From the NCBI GenBank assembly GCA_017052515.1, contig JAFHKR010000039.1:1116001-1180000 (forward strand): 64,000 nt of DNA, given 5' to 3'. Within the stretch, counting starts at the first letter, position 1, and every line of letters starts with the position of its first letter. A program made the position numbers and the translations under genes. The notes under the pieces were generated by a model, which saw nothing but the letters and a program-made list of their open reading frames with translations, was not told the DNA's origin and did not search any database. Origin of the DNA: Fictibacillus nanhaiensis. GTDB taxonomy: Bacteria; Bacillota; Bacilli; Bacillales; Fictibacillaceae. Positions 1-7,554 of the stretch are shown here, piece by piece.

Positions 1-279
1 ATAACTGTAGGTGTAAGCACTCCCTGATTGAGGAATCATAGATGCGAATTCGGAGTAACAAAGTGCCGCAAAAACACACGCAAGCCCCGCAATAATAAAA
101 GATAAGATAAGAGCGGGACCCGCATATTTTGCAGCCGCAACCCCTGTTAGCACGAATACCCCTGTTCCGATAATGGCCCCTACCCCTAACATTGTAAGGT
201 CAACTGCACCAAGAACACGATTCAATGATTGATCACTGTTTTGATTAGTAGTTAATAACTTTTTTCTAAATAAGTTCAT
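1..279 (-). CDS. APC-family amino acid permease, N-terminal part (runs off the left edge)
   Basis: The minus strand holds an open frame from the ATG at 279 to the window edge, 93 codons, preceded by an AGGAGG ribosome site at 282-288. The product begins with a short charged stretch, then an LxxxVGAIIGTGVFVLTG-type segment typical of the first broken helix of APC cationic amino acid permeases, followed by a second hydrophobic segment. By family it should be an integral membrane amino acid symporter of 450-480 residues; the rest lies outside the window. It is divergent from gltT, another amino acid transporter. Substrate cannot be told from this fragment. Confidence 0.85.
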   Translation of the reverse strand, partial: MNLFRKKLLTTNQNSDQSLNRVLGAVDLTMLGVGAIIGTGVFVLTGVAAAKYAGPALILSFIIAGLACVFAALCYSEFASMIPQSGSAYTYSY

Positions 280-437
280 AAGTCCTCCTATGAATGTCGA
301 TAAAAGTCGAATAACGCTTTTGTCATTTTACAAGCATTTATTATTTTTGTAAACATTAAAATTTTCAAATATTTCTAATAAATAATAATGAGTGCATTCA
401 CTTCCATTCCCCCTTTATTCATTGCCATTTTTTTGCT

Positions 438-467
438 TTGACAACCATTCCTTTTACTCGCTAAAAT
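438..467 (+). promoter_or_regulatory. SigA-type promoter of gltT
   Basis: A perfect TTGACA at 438-443 is followed after 18 bp by TAAAAT at 462-467. This would start transcription near 474, about 46 bases before the gltT start. No operator or terminator is obvious between them. Confidence 0.65.
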
Positions 468-519
468 GTCTTTTATGTGGCAACTCAGATAACTAACATC
501 AAGAAGAAGGTGACTCAAT

Positions 520-1782
520 GTGAAAAAAGTAAGAATTAGTCTTGCGTGGCAAATCCTGATCGGACTAGCGTTTGGTATTCTCATCGGTGCTTTGTTCTAT
601 GGAAATGAAACCGTTCAAGGATATTTACAACCGATTGGAGATATCTTCATTCGCTTAATTAAAATGATCGTTGTACCTATAGTTGTTTCAAGCCTTATCG
701 TAGGTGTTGCGAGTGTAGGTGATATCAAACAACTAGGAAGACTCGGTGGTAAAACGATTTTATATTTTGAGATCATTACAACTTTTGCAATCGTAATTGG
801 TCTATTTATCGCTAACATATTCCAACCTGGAGCAGGAGTGGATATGAAATCGTTAACAAAAGGTGATATTTCGAGCTATGTGGAGACAACAGAATCAGTT
901 GAAAGTCACGGCTTTGCAGAAACGTTCTTAAACATCGTACCCACAAACCTTTTTGAATCTTTAGCTAAAGGGGATATGTTGGCAATCATCTTTTTCTCCG
1001 TATTATTCGGACTAGGGATTGCTGCGATCGGCGAAAAAGGAAAACCGGTATTGGCCTTTTTCCAAGGAACAGCTGACGCTATGTTCTATATTACGAATCA
1101 AATTATGAAACTAGCTCCATTTGGAGTATTTGCACTAATCGGTGTTACGGTTTCTAAATTTGGTATTGAATCACTCGTCCCATTAAGTAAACTGGTTCTA
1201 GTCGTTTATGGAGCTATGTTCTTCTTTGTCATCGCTGTTCTAGGTGGCGTTGCAGCTATGGTAAAAGTTAATATCTTTACATTGATTAAAATATTGAAAG
1301 ACGAACTGATCTTAGCTTACTCAACAGCTAGCTCAGAAACAGTATTACCAAAAATTATGGAAAAGATGGAGAAGTTCGGGTGTCCAAAAGCCATTACTTC
1401 TTTCGTGATTCCTACTGGTTACTCGTTCAACCTAGACGGATCCACTCTCTATCAAGCGATTGCAGCACTATTTATCGCGCAAATGTACGGGATTGAAATA
1501 ACCATCGCAGAACAAATCTCTTTATTGCTAGTATTAATGGTTACTTCAAAAGGGATAGCAGGCGTTCCAGGTGTTTCCTTTGTCGTTCTTTTAGCAACAC
1601 TTGGTACAGTTGGAATTCCATTAGAAGGCCTTGCATTTATTGCGGGTATTGATCGAATACTCGATATGGCTCGGACAGCTGTAAACGTAGTAGGAAACTC
1701 GTTAGCTGCTGTCGTGATGTCCAAATGGGAAGGTCAATTCAACACGATGAAAGCAGAGCAATATAAACAAGAAGTTAGTTAA
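520..1782 (+). CDS. gltT: Proton/sodium-glutamate symporter GltT
   Basis: A 420-residue member of the dicarboxylate/amino acid:cation symporter (DAACS, SLC1-like) family that imports glutamate and aspartate. The reentrant-loop serine-rich motif STASSETVLP lies near residue 268, and the substrate/cation motif NLDGSTLYQ near residue 304. The sequence closely follows B. subtilis GltT along its whole length. The start is the GTG at 520, because an AAGAAGGTG site sits 8 bases upstream; an ATG two bases earlier is out of frame and runs straight into TGA. A single-gene unit is likely, with a strong SigA promoter upstream and a long terminator downstream. Confidence 0.93.
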   Translation: MKKVRISLAWQILIGLAFGILIGALFYGNETVQGYLQPIGDIFIRLIKMIVVPIVVSSLIVGVASVGDIKQLGRLGGKTILYFEIITTFAIVIGLFIANIFQPGAGVDMKSLTKGDISSYVETTESVESHGFAETFLNIVPTNLFESLAKGDMLAIIFFSVLFGLGIAAIGEKGKPVLAFFQGTADAMFYITNQIMKLAPFGVFALIGVTVSKFGIESLVPLSKLVLVVYGAMFFFVIAVLGGVAAMVKVNIFTLIKILKDELILAYSTASSETVLPKIMEKMEKFGCPKAITSFVIPTGYSFNLDGSTLYQAIAALFIAQMYGIEITIAEQISLLLVLMVTSKGIAGVPGVSFVVLLATLGTVGIPLEGLAFIAGIDRILDMARTAVNVVGNSLAAVVMSKWEGQFNTMKAEQYKQEVS

Positions 1783-1792
1783 TATTCTAGCC

Positions 1793-1831
1793 AAAAAACC
1801 GTTTTAGCCAGTTCGGCTAAAACGGTTTTTT
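1793..1831. terminator. Bidirectional intrinsic terminator between gltT and kimA
   Basis: A perfect hairpin with a 17-bp stem (AAAAAACCGTTTTAGCC and its complement) and a 5-base loop, with A and T runs on its two sides. It can end both converging transcripts. Confidence 0.9.
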
Positions 1832-1837
1832 GAAATT

Positions 1838-3664
1838 TTATTTCTTTAAGTGGTAGGGAACAGTCGATATTACAATATCTCTTTTATACAATAAATAAGC
1901 ACGAATAAGTAGACTTGATTGGTTATGAAGGATATTATGCCAACCTTTTTTCGGGATGAATTGCGGAATAACCACTGTTACTTGATAATCGCCTTCCTTC
2001 GCTTTGTGAGCAATCGTATCTACAAATTTAGTCAAAGGTCCAAGGATACTTCTGTAATGAGAATGAAGCGTTACGAGCCGAACATCCGGCTGCCATTCTT
2101 TCCACTTCTCTTCAAATTTTCTTTCATCTTCCCTCTCAAATGCAACATAAACAGCAATGATCTGATCAGGGTTCAGTGATTTAGCATACTTTAGCGAGTT
2201 CTCCACTACATGGGTGATTCCAGCCACTGGCAAGATGATAACATTCCCTTTTATATCTGGAGATGCTTCACAAGTTGTTAACCTCAACTGATCACCGACT
2301 GCTTCATAATGCTTCTTGATTCGGTGAAATATCCAGACGATAATAGGTAGAAAAACAAGAATGGACCAAACTTGTGAGAACTTTGTTAAGAAAAACATGA
2401 TTGTGACGGTAAAGCTGATCAATGCTCCTGTCGTATTAATGATAAATTTAGGAATCCAACCAGCTGGTTTTTCTTTTAGCCATTTTACCATCATTCCTGT
2501 CTGTGATAGTGTAAATGGAACAAACACTCCTACTGCATATAAAGGAATTAGGTGTTCCGTTTCTGCATGAAAAGCCATAATAAGCAAGATTGAGGCCAGA
2601 CCCAAAATGATAATGCCATTTGAATAACCTAAGCGATCACCCCGGACTAAGAACATCCTTGGAATAAACTTATCTTTTGCCAAGTTTACAGCTAACAAAG
2701 GAAACGCAGAGTATCCTGTGTTAGCAGCAAGGATCAGTATTAACGCTGTTGTTCCTTGTATAAAGAAGTACATAAAGTTTCGCCCGAACGTTTCTTCTGC
2801 AATCTGCGAAACAACAGTAACCTCAGTTTTAGGTACAATACCATAGAAATAAGCTAACGTAACAATACCTGAGAAAAGGATGGCTAGAAGACCGCCCATC
2901 ATCATTAATGTACGAGCAGCGTTAACAGGTGCTGGTTCTTTAAAATTGGGTATCGCGTTGGAGATGGCTTCTACTCCTGTTAAAGCAGAACTTCCTGATG
3001 CAAATGCTCTGAGCAGAATAAACAAAGAGATACCTGCAACCGGTGTACCGATCGGGGTATGCAAGCTCTGAGATACATCTCCAGTCAAAATCTTATAAAG
3101 CCCTACTGCGATCAAAATAAACAAAGCCAATACAAAGAGATAAACAGGATATGCCAAAATAGATGCAGATTCAGTTACTCCTCTTAAGTTCAATAATGTA
3201 AGAAAGATAACAAACACGATTGCAATCTCCACGTTAAAACCATGTAACGAAGGAAACGCTGATGTTATCGCATCTGTACCTGCTGATACACTTACTGCTA
3301 CTGTAAGTATGTAGTCTACAAGCAACGATCCCCCTGCGATCAACCCAGAATTTACGCCTAAGTTTGTCTTCGATACAACATACGCTCCACCTCCATGAGG
3401 GTAAGCATAGATAATTTGTCTATAAGATAAAATAAGAGCAGTTAATAAAAACAGAACCCCTACTGCAATCGGAATCGAGTACCACAAAGCAGCTGCACCT
3501 ACGGTAATAAGTACGATTAAGATTTGCTCGGGTCCGTATGCAACAGAAGATAATGCATCAGATGAAAGAATAGCCAATGCTTTCGTTTTGTTTATTTTTT
3601 GTTCGCCTAATGCAGTCGATTTTAAAGGGCGACCAATCAAGAAGCGTTTGATCGATGTGAACAT
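1838..3664 (-). CDS. kimA: Potassium importer KimA (YdaO type)
   Basis: A 608-residue APC-superfamily transporter with about 12 membrane segments and a C-terminal cytosolic region, matching the length and N-terminus of B. subtilis KimA (formerly YdaO), a high-affinity K+/H+ symporter inhibited by c-di-AMP. The frame is open further upstream to 3742, but that extension runs into the riboswitch terminator. The ATG at 3664 (or 3667), with a GGAGAG site 6-9 bases before it, gives the conserved N-terminus. The c-di-AMP riboswitch upstream supports this assignment: high c-di-AMP, signalling ample K+, would end transcription early. Confidence 0.93.
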   Translation of the reverse strand: MFTSIKRFLIGRPLKSTALGEQKINKTKALAILSSDALSSVAYGPEQILIVLITVGAAALWYSIPIAVGVLFLLTALILSYRQIIYAYPHGGGAYVVSKTNLGVNSGLIAGGSLLVDYILTVAVSVSAGTDAITSAFPSLHGFNVEIAIVFVIFLTLLNLRGVTESASILAYPVYLFVLALFILIAVGLYKILTGDVSQSLHTPIGTPVAGISLFILLRAFASGSSALTGVEAISNAIPNFKEPAPVNAARTLMMMGGLLAILFSGIVTLAYFYGIVPKTEVTVVSQIAEETFGRNFMYFFIQGTTALILILAANTGYSAFPLLAVNLAKDKFIPRMFLVRGDRLGYSNGIIILGLASILLIMAFHAETEHLIPLYAVGVFVPFTLSQTGMMVKWLKEKPAGWIPKFIINTTGALISFTVTIMFFLTKFSQVWSILVFLPIIVWIFHRIKKHYEAVGDQLRLTTCEASPDIKGNVIILPVAGITHVVENSLKYAKSLNPDQIIAVYVAFEREDERKFEEKWKEWQPDVRLVTLHSHYRSILGPLTKFVDTIAHKAKEGDYQVTVVIPQFIPKKGWHNILHNQSSLLIRAYLLYKRDIVISTVPYHLKK

Positions 3665-3729
3665 CATTTTTCTCTCCGTCCATAATAAGATGTTACTTTT
3701 AATGTTAACTAAAACACATTTTTCAACAC

Positions 3730-3771
3730 AAAAAGGCCGCAAGCCATCACGAATCTGACCTGCAGGCCTTT
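3730..3771 (-). terminator. Expression-platform terminator of the c-di-AMP riboswitch
   Basis: On the minus strand AAAGGCC pairs with GGCCTTT around an imperfect stem and is followed by a T run. It sits between the aptamer and the kimA start, as expected for transcription attenuation. Confidence 0.75.
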
Positions 3772-3779
3772 ATAATTTA

Positions 3780-3925
3780 GGCTCTACAAGCTCCACCTTC
3801 CTTCTCATAAACGCTTACGGAGTTAGCTGTCGGATTCGGGCCTTTGAGTAGCCCTACCTTAAACAAGGATTCACCCCAGGACTCTATTCTTCCAGTCCGT
3901 TTGGTTCCCCCGCACCATTTGGTTT
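3780..3925 (-). ncRNA. ydaO/yuaA-type c-di-AMP riboswitch
   Basis: Read on the minus strand, the leader contains the conserved blocks of this aptamer in order: GCGGGGGAACC, GGGGTGAATCC, GGTAGGGCTAC, CCCGAATCCGACAGCTAAC and CGTAAGCG. Its place directly before kimA, with a terminator after it, is the arrangement known for ydaO in Bacillus. Binding of c-di-AMP turns expression off in that family. Confidence 0.95.
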
Positions 3926-4089
3926 AAGCGATTTAGAAATTTGAAACTTTACTAATAATACTCCCGCCATTTAAAAAAGTAAATAACAATTTTTGTTGAA
4001 TAGGCTTATGAAATGTTGTACATATTGTTTTACGTATAAACAGTTAATCACATAAACTTATTATTTCATGATCTATAGGAGTTTTACAC

Positions 4090-4230
4090 ATGTCTAAACA
4101 AAAAAAACCTTTATTTTCTGATGAATATTTAACAAGTCTTGCACAAGAAATTAATGAACAATTCGGTGATTATGGAGAGGTAGGAGAACGTGATGAGGAA
4201 TATGAAAACATGAAGAAAGCTGGTGAATAA
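4090..4230 (+). CDS. Small acidic protein of unknown function, 46 aa
   Basis: An ATG at 4090 is preceded by TAGGAG about 10 bases upstream and opens a 46-codon frame to TAA at 4230. The product starts with a basic segment and then is rich in Glu, Asp and Tyr, with no membrane segment or Cys. It lies alone between the kimA riboswitch (divergent) and modB (convergent), so it would be its own unit. I do not recognise a family. The ribosome site and coding-like composition argue that it is real. Confidence 0.55.
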   Translation: MSKQKKPLFSDEYLTSLAQEINEQFGDYGEVGERDEEYENMKKAGE

Positions 4231-4235
4231 TTAAA

Positions 4236-4254
4236 AGAACCCAATTCGGGTTCT
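4236..4254 (-). terminator. Terminator after modB
   Basis: AGAACCC and GGGTTCT form a 7-bp hairpin with a 5-base loop. On the minus strand it is followed by CTTTTAATT. It lies 8 bases past the modB stop and could also end the small gene on the plus strand. Confidence 0.6.
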
Positions 4255-4261
4255 TCAATGG

Positions 4262-4930
4262 TTATGTCCTTATGCGATTAACAGCTATTAACATTAACAA
4301 AGATATTCCAATAACACTCGCGACCCACATCCAAGCGAGCTCCATATGTCCTGATTCAATCGCAATATAGATGGCCGTTGATATCGTCTGTGTTTTACCC
4401 GGAATATTTCCAGCAAACATGAGCGTTGCGCCAAACTCTCCTAATGCACGTGCAAAACTCAGAATTGCACCAGATAAGAGTGCACGAACAGATAGAGGAA
4501 TTGAGATTTTTCTTAATATGGCCCATTCATTCGCGCCATCAACCCTTGCAGCATTCTCAATATCTGCGTCAATCGATTCAAATCCTGCTTTTGCCGATTG
4601 ATACATGAGTGGAAACGCAACGACTGCAGACGCAATAACTGCCGCCCACCATGTAAACATAATTGGTTGTCTAAAGAGCAAATCTATCAACTGTCCCCCT
4701 GGACCATTTCGACCGAATAGAACAATCAATAAGAATCCAACTACCGTAGGAGGTAACACGAGCGGAAGTAGGAAAAGTGTTTCGATCAACGTTTTCCCTT
4801 TAAACCTCTGATGAGCCATGATTCTGCCAAAAAATAGACCTGCAAGAATCACGATCAATGAAGCAGTCAACGCTATGCCGATTGATAATTTGACAGGTGA
4901 CCAAAATTCTATTGCCATTTCCTTTTTCAC
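4262..4930 (-). CDS. modB: Molybdate ABC transporter permease ModB
   Basis: A 222-residue inner-membrane permease with about five hydrophobic segments. The cytosolic EAA loop (AARVDGANEWAILRKISIPLS) lies near residue 130, where the family couples to the ATPase ModC. Sequence and length fit the molybdate/tungstate ModB branch. The start is taken at the GTG at 4930, although an ATG at 4918 is possible; both have weak ribosome sites. Unusually, neither a binding protein (modA) nor an ATPase (modC) adjoins it. A molybdopterin oxidoreductase at 34978-37014 in the same window is a possible consumer of the metal. Confidence 0.85.
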   Translation of the reverse strand: MKKEMAIEFWSPVKLSIGIALTASLIVILAGLFFGRIMAHQRFKGKTLIETLFLLPLVLPPTVVGFLLIVLFGRNGPGGQLIDLLFRQPIMFTWWAAVIASAVVAFPLMYQSAKAGFESIDADIENAARVDGANEWAILRKISIPLSVRALLSGAILSFARALGEFGATLMFAGNIPGKTQTISTAIYIAIESGHMELAWMWVASVIGISLLMLIAVNRIRT

Positions 4931-5043
4931 CCGCTTACCACAATGATTAATAACTGAATTTATACGTCTTCATCATATCATACCGTACTTTGTATAGTGT
5001 GAAAGGTGTCGAAATTGTCGAACGGCCTTTATTTTTGAATGTA

Positions 5044-5153
5044 GACTTAATTGATCTCTAGAACGACTTAATCGAAGCTCATTACGACTTAATTTTTCTT
5101 TTCTAAACTTAATTTTTCTTCTTTAGACTTAATTCCTTTAAAAGAGACTTCCA
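5044..5153. repeat. Phased 20-21-bp repeat array A (word GACTTAAT)
   Basis: The word GACTTAAT occurs at 5044, 5065, 5086, 5106 (as AACTTAAT) and 5126, with a decayed GACTTCC at 5146. The intervals are 21, 21, 20, 20 and 20 bp. The bases between copies are A/T-rich and not conserved. The array lies in the gap between the start of modB and the terminator of metQ, and contains no gene. Confidence 0.85.
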
Positions 5154-5186
5154 GGCTCCCTACTAAACACTTTAATTCATTATAAA

Positions 5187-5224
5187 AGCTGCCTAGACGA
5201 GTACCTTTCCCCATCTAGACAGCT
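5187..5224 (-). terminator. Terminator after metQ
   Basis: AGCTGTCTAGA and TCTAGGCAGCT form a nearly perfect stem on the minus strand, ending in a short T-rich stretch just past the metQ stop. Confidence 0.75.
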
Positions 5225-5231
5225 CATTTAA

Positions 5232-6053
5232 TTACTCTTTTACAGCTAGCACAGAACCTTTGTACTCTTTATCGATAAAATCGGTAATCTCTTTTGAATG
5301 AAGTACTTCTAATAAGGTTTTTATTGATTTCTTATCTTTATCGCCTTCACGAACTGTAATGATATTCGCAAATGGTGACTCAGATCCTTCCAATGCGATA
5401 GAATCCTTCTTCGGATTCAAATCTGCATCGATCGCATAGTTTGTGTTGATGACAATCGCATCGCCCTCATCGTTTTCATACGCTTTTGTTAAAAGACCAG
5501 GATCAATGTCTGCTACAAATTCAAGGTTTTTCGGATTTTCTACAATATCGCTTATTTGCGCTTCATAACCTTTACCTTCTTTTAGCTTGATTAGTCCTTC
5601 TGCTTCAAAGATTGAAAGGATACGGCCGTGCTCAGCGATAGAGTTGCTCAAGATTACTTTCCCACCATTAGGAATGTCTTTTAATGATTTATGTCTTTTT
5701 GAGTAAACCCCCATCGGCTCTAAGTGAACAGCACCTGCGTTTTCGAATTTATACTTCGGATTATCTTTCACCTGTTGAGTCAAATATGGAATATGCTGAA
5801 AATAGTTTGCATCTATTTCTTTTTCATAAAGTGATTTATTCGGTAAGATATAGTCTTGGAATTTTACAATTTCTAATTCAATACCCTTTTCCTTTAAAAG
5901 CGGCTTCGCTTCTTCTAATATTTCAGCGTGTGGTACATTTGATGCCCCAACTACCAACTTTTCTGTTTTTTCTCCACCACTTGTGGATGAGCCACAAGCT
6001 GCTAATGCGAATACCACCAAACTTGCGAGTAATACTTGAATGATTCTTTTCAT
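5232..6053 (-). CDS. metQ: Methionine ABC transporter substrate-binding lipoprotein MetQ
   Basis: A 273-residue NlpA/MetQ-family lipoprotein. The signal peptide ends in a lipobox L-A-A-C with the lipidated Cys at residue 20, so it should sit on the outer face of the membrane and deliver methionine to a MetNP permease. Family blocks such as the VGASNVPHAEIL strand near residue 35 and the FQHIPYL segment are intact. An SAM riboswitch and terminator stand in front, so methionine sufficiency should shut it off. The usual partners metN and metP are not adjacent on either side, making this a separately controlled binding protein. Confidence 0.92.
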   Translation of the reverse strand: MKRIIQVLLASLVVFALAACGSSTSGGEKTEKLVVGASNVPHAEILEEAKPLLKEKGIELEIVKFQDYILPNKSLYEKEIDANYFQHIPYLTQQVKDNPKYKFENAGAVHLEPMGVYSKRHKSLKDIPNGGKVILSNSIAEHGRILSIFEAEGLIKLKEGKGYEAQISDIVENPKNLEFVADIDPGLLTKAYENDEGDAIVINTNYAIDADLNPKKDSIALEGSESPFANIITVREGDKDKKSIKTLLEVLHSKEITDFIDKEYKGSVLAVKE

Positions 6054-6123
6054 GATCTGATCCCCTATCCATTATTTTCTATATAACCTTTGATAAAAGC
6101 TCTCTTAAGAGGTGGTACAAAAA

Positions 6124-6158
6124 AAGCCTCCTGATCTCATAAAAGAGACAGAAGGCTT
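6124..6158 (-). terminator. Expression-platform terminator of the metQ SAM riboswitch
   Basis: On the minus strand AAGCCTTCTGTCTC pairs with GAGATCAGGAGGCTT and is followed by seven T. It lies between the aptamer and the metQ start. Confidence 0.85.
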
Positions 6159-6179
6159 CTCGAAAAACATTTCCGATTA

Positions 6180-6300
6180 TCCTCTCATCTCTCAGTGTGA
6201 CCACTGTTAGATTTAGCACCGTTTTCATATTGGCTGTTCAACATGAATGGTTGCCGGGCTTCATAGGGCTAATTCCCTCCACCTGCTCTCAATAAGAGTA
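6180..6300 (-). ncRNA. SAM-I riboswitch (S-box) before metQ
   Basis: The minus strand shows the S-box core in order: CTCTTATTGAGAGCAGGTGG, AGGGAATTAGCCCTATGAAG, CCCGGCAACC, GGTGCTAAATCTAACAG and the closing CTGAGAGATGAGAGG. A terminator follows at once. In this class SAM binding favours termination, repressing methionine uptake genes. Confidence 0.96.
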
Positions 6301-6345
6301 TTCCTATCAAATTACTTAGTATTATTACAGGTATTCAACAAGTTG

Positions 6346-7152
6346 TCAAACACTTTTTTTCAAATTATTCTGAACAGGTACTGTTACGTTCGTTAACAAC
6401 CATTCTGAAGTGGCAGTTATAAGCTTGTCAAAATGCTTAATAGAAGAATACGTATGATTTGCACCTTCTATTAGAAACATGGAAGTTGTACCTCTCATTG
6501 CTCTAATAGAGTGTTCATAATAATCCAAACAATAATTACAAGAAATAACTGGGTCACTCGTTCCATGGATAAACAGTGCGTTTCCACTAAATTGCTGGAT
6601 AGCCTCTAGTGGCGAATAAGACTCAAGTGAAAACAAAAATTCTTCTGTTATGGCATACCCTAAGTGATCAACAACAGCGTGCTCTCCGTTGTAACCAACG
6701 ATTTCTTTAATATCGGCAAATGGATTTCCTACAGCCGACCACGTGATAACATTATGAACTCGATCATCATCCGCTGCCGTGCAAGCCGCAACAGCTCCAC
6801 CTAAACTATGACCAATTAAAGTTATAGAACGTTCCTCAACACTAGGGAGTTTGCTTCCAAAAGAAATTACTTCCTTTGTCTGATCAATAAAACAGGCAAA
6901 TTCATTTTCTCCATACTCCCCTTCACTCTCACCGCAGCCTGCATAATCGAAACGCAATACAGCATATCCAAGTTTAACAAGAGCTTGAGCCGTTTTTACA
7001 AATAAACGATCAACGCCAATTCGTGTACTTGTAAAACCGTGGCAGATAATAATTAACGGAGTCTTCTTTTCACCTACCCCATTTGCCTGAGGTAAATGAA
7101 GGGTGTGAGCCAGTTTTCTTCCCTTCCACCATATACAATCCGATGCCACCAT
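6346..7152 (-). CDS. SAM-riboswitch-controlled alpha/beta hydrolase
   Basis: A 268-residue cytosolic alpha/beta hydrolase. The oxyanion motif HGF is at residues 38-40, the nucleophile elbow G-H-S-L-G-G puts Ser at 116, and Asp200 (HGTSDP) and His233 (GANHTY) complete a plausible catalytic triad. The start at 7152 is chosen because GGAG lies 8 bases upstream; the GTG at 7161 overlaps that site. It has its own SAM-I riboswitch and terminator, and is followed by the separate metQ unit. The control region implies a role when methionine/SAM is short, for example release of a sulfur compound or a thioester, but the substrate is unknown. Confidence 0.85.
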   Translation of the reverse strand: MVASDCIWWKGRKLAHTLHLPQANGVGEKKTPLIIICHGFTSTRIGVDRLFVKTAQALVKLGYAVLRFDYAGCGESEGEYGENEFACFIDQTKEVISFGSKLPSVEERSITLIGHSLGGAVAACTAADDDRVHNVITWSAVGNPFADIKEIVGYNGEHAVVDHLGYAITEEFLFSLESYSPLEAIQQFSGNALFIHGTSDPVISCNYCLDYYEHSIRAMRGTTSMFLIEGANHTYSSIKHFDKLITATSEWLLTNVTVPVQNNLKKSV

Positions 7153-7216
7153 ATCACCCACTCCTTTTCTTATAAAATACCTTTAATCGCAATCGTCTTA
7201 TCTTGCCTTATAAAAA

Positions 7217-7251
7217 ACAAAAAACCATGTTCCCTTTGAGAACACGGTTTC
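7217..7251 (-). terminator. Expression-platform terminator of the hydrolase SAM riboswitch
   Basis: AAACCGTGTTC pairs with GAACATGGTTT on the minus strand and is followed by a T run. It lies between the S-box aptamer and the hydrolase start. Confidence 0.85.
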
Positions 7252-7257
7252 ATACTA

Positions 7258-7392
7258 AAATATCCGTTCGTTCTCTCATCTCTCAGCAAAGAATGCTGTT
7301 AGATTTAGCACCGTTTCGGTCAAAACCTTTCATGTTTCGCCGATGGTTGCCGGGCTTCATAGGGCTAAATCCCTCCGCCTGCTCTTAATAAG
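7258..7392 (-). ncRNA. SAM-I riboswitch (S-box) before the alpha/beta hydrolase
   Basis: The same ordered S-box blocks as in the metQ leader are present on the minus strand, including GCAGGCGGAGGGA, GCCCTATGAAGCCCGGCAAC, GGTGCTAAATCTAACAGC and GCTGAGAGATGAGAG. The second stem differs from the metQ copy, so this is an independent riboswitch rather than a recent duplication. Confidence 0.95.
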
Positions 7393-7478
7393 AGTTTGGT
7401 TATTCATTTAATGATAATCATAGGCTACTCGCTCATGGTTGTCAATGTTATATATCATAACGGTACATTCCACCTTAG

Positions 7479-7508
7479 AGAATATTTTTATGTGCCAAGG
7501 AAATGCTA
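7479..7508 (+). promoter_or_regulatory. Possible SigG promoter of the ger operon
   Basis: AGAATA at about 7479-7484 and AATGCTA at 7502-7508, 17 bp apart, resemble the forespore SigG elements TGAATA and CATnmTA with one mismatch each. gerA-type operons are normally SigG-dependent. This is a visual match only. Confidence 0.35.
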
Positions 7509-7554
7509 ATGGAATGTAGTAGGTTCACGACGTATTAACGAACGGGTGATATCA

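Noticed and set aside
1452-1724. Long antisense frames within gltT and other genes
   Set aside because: They mirror the codon periodicity of the real gene and have no start signals.
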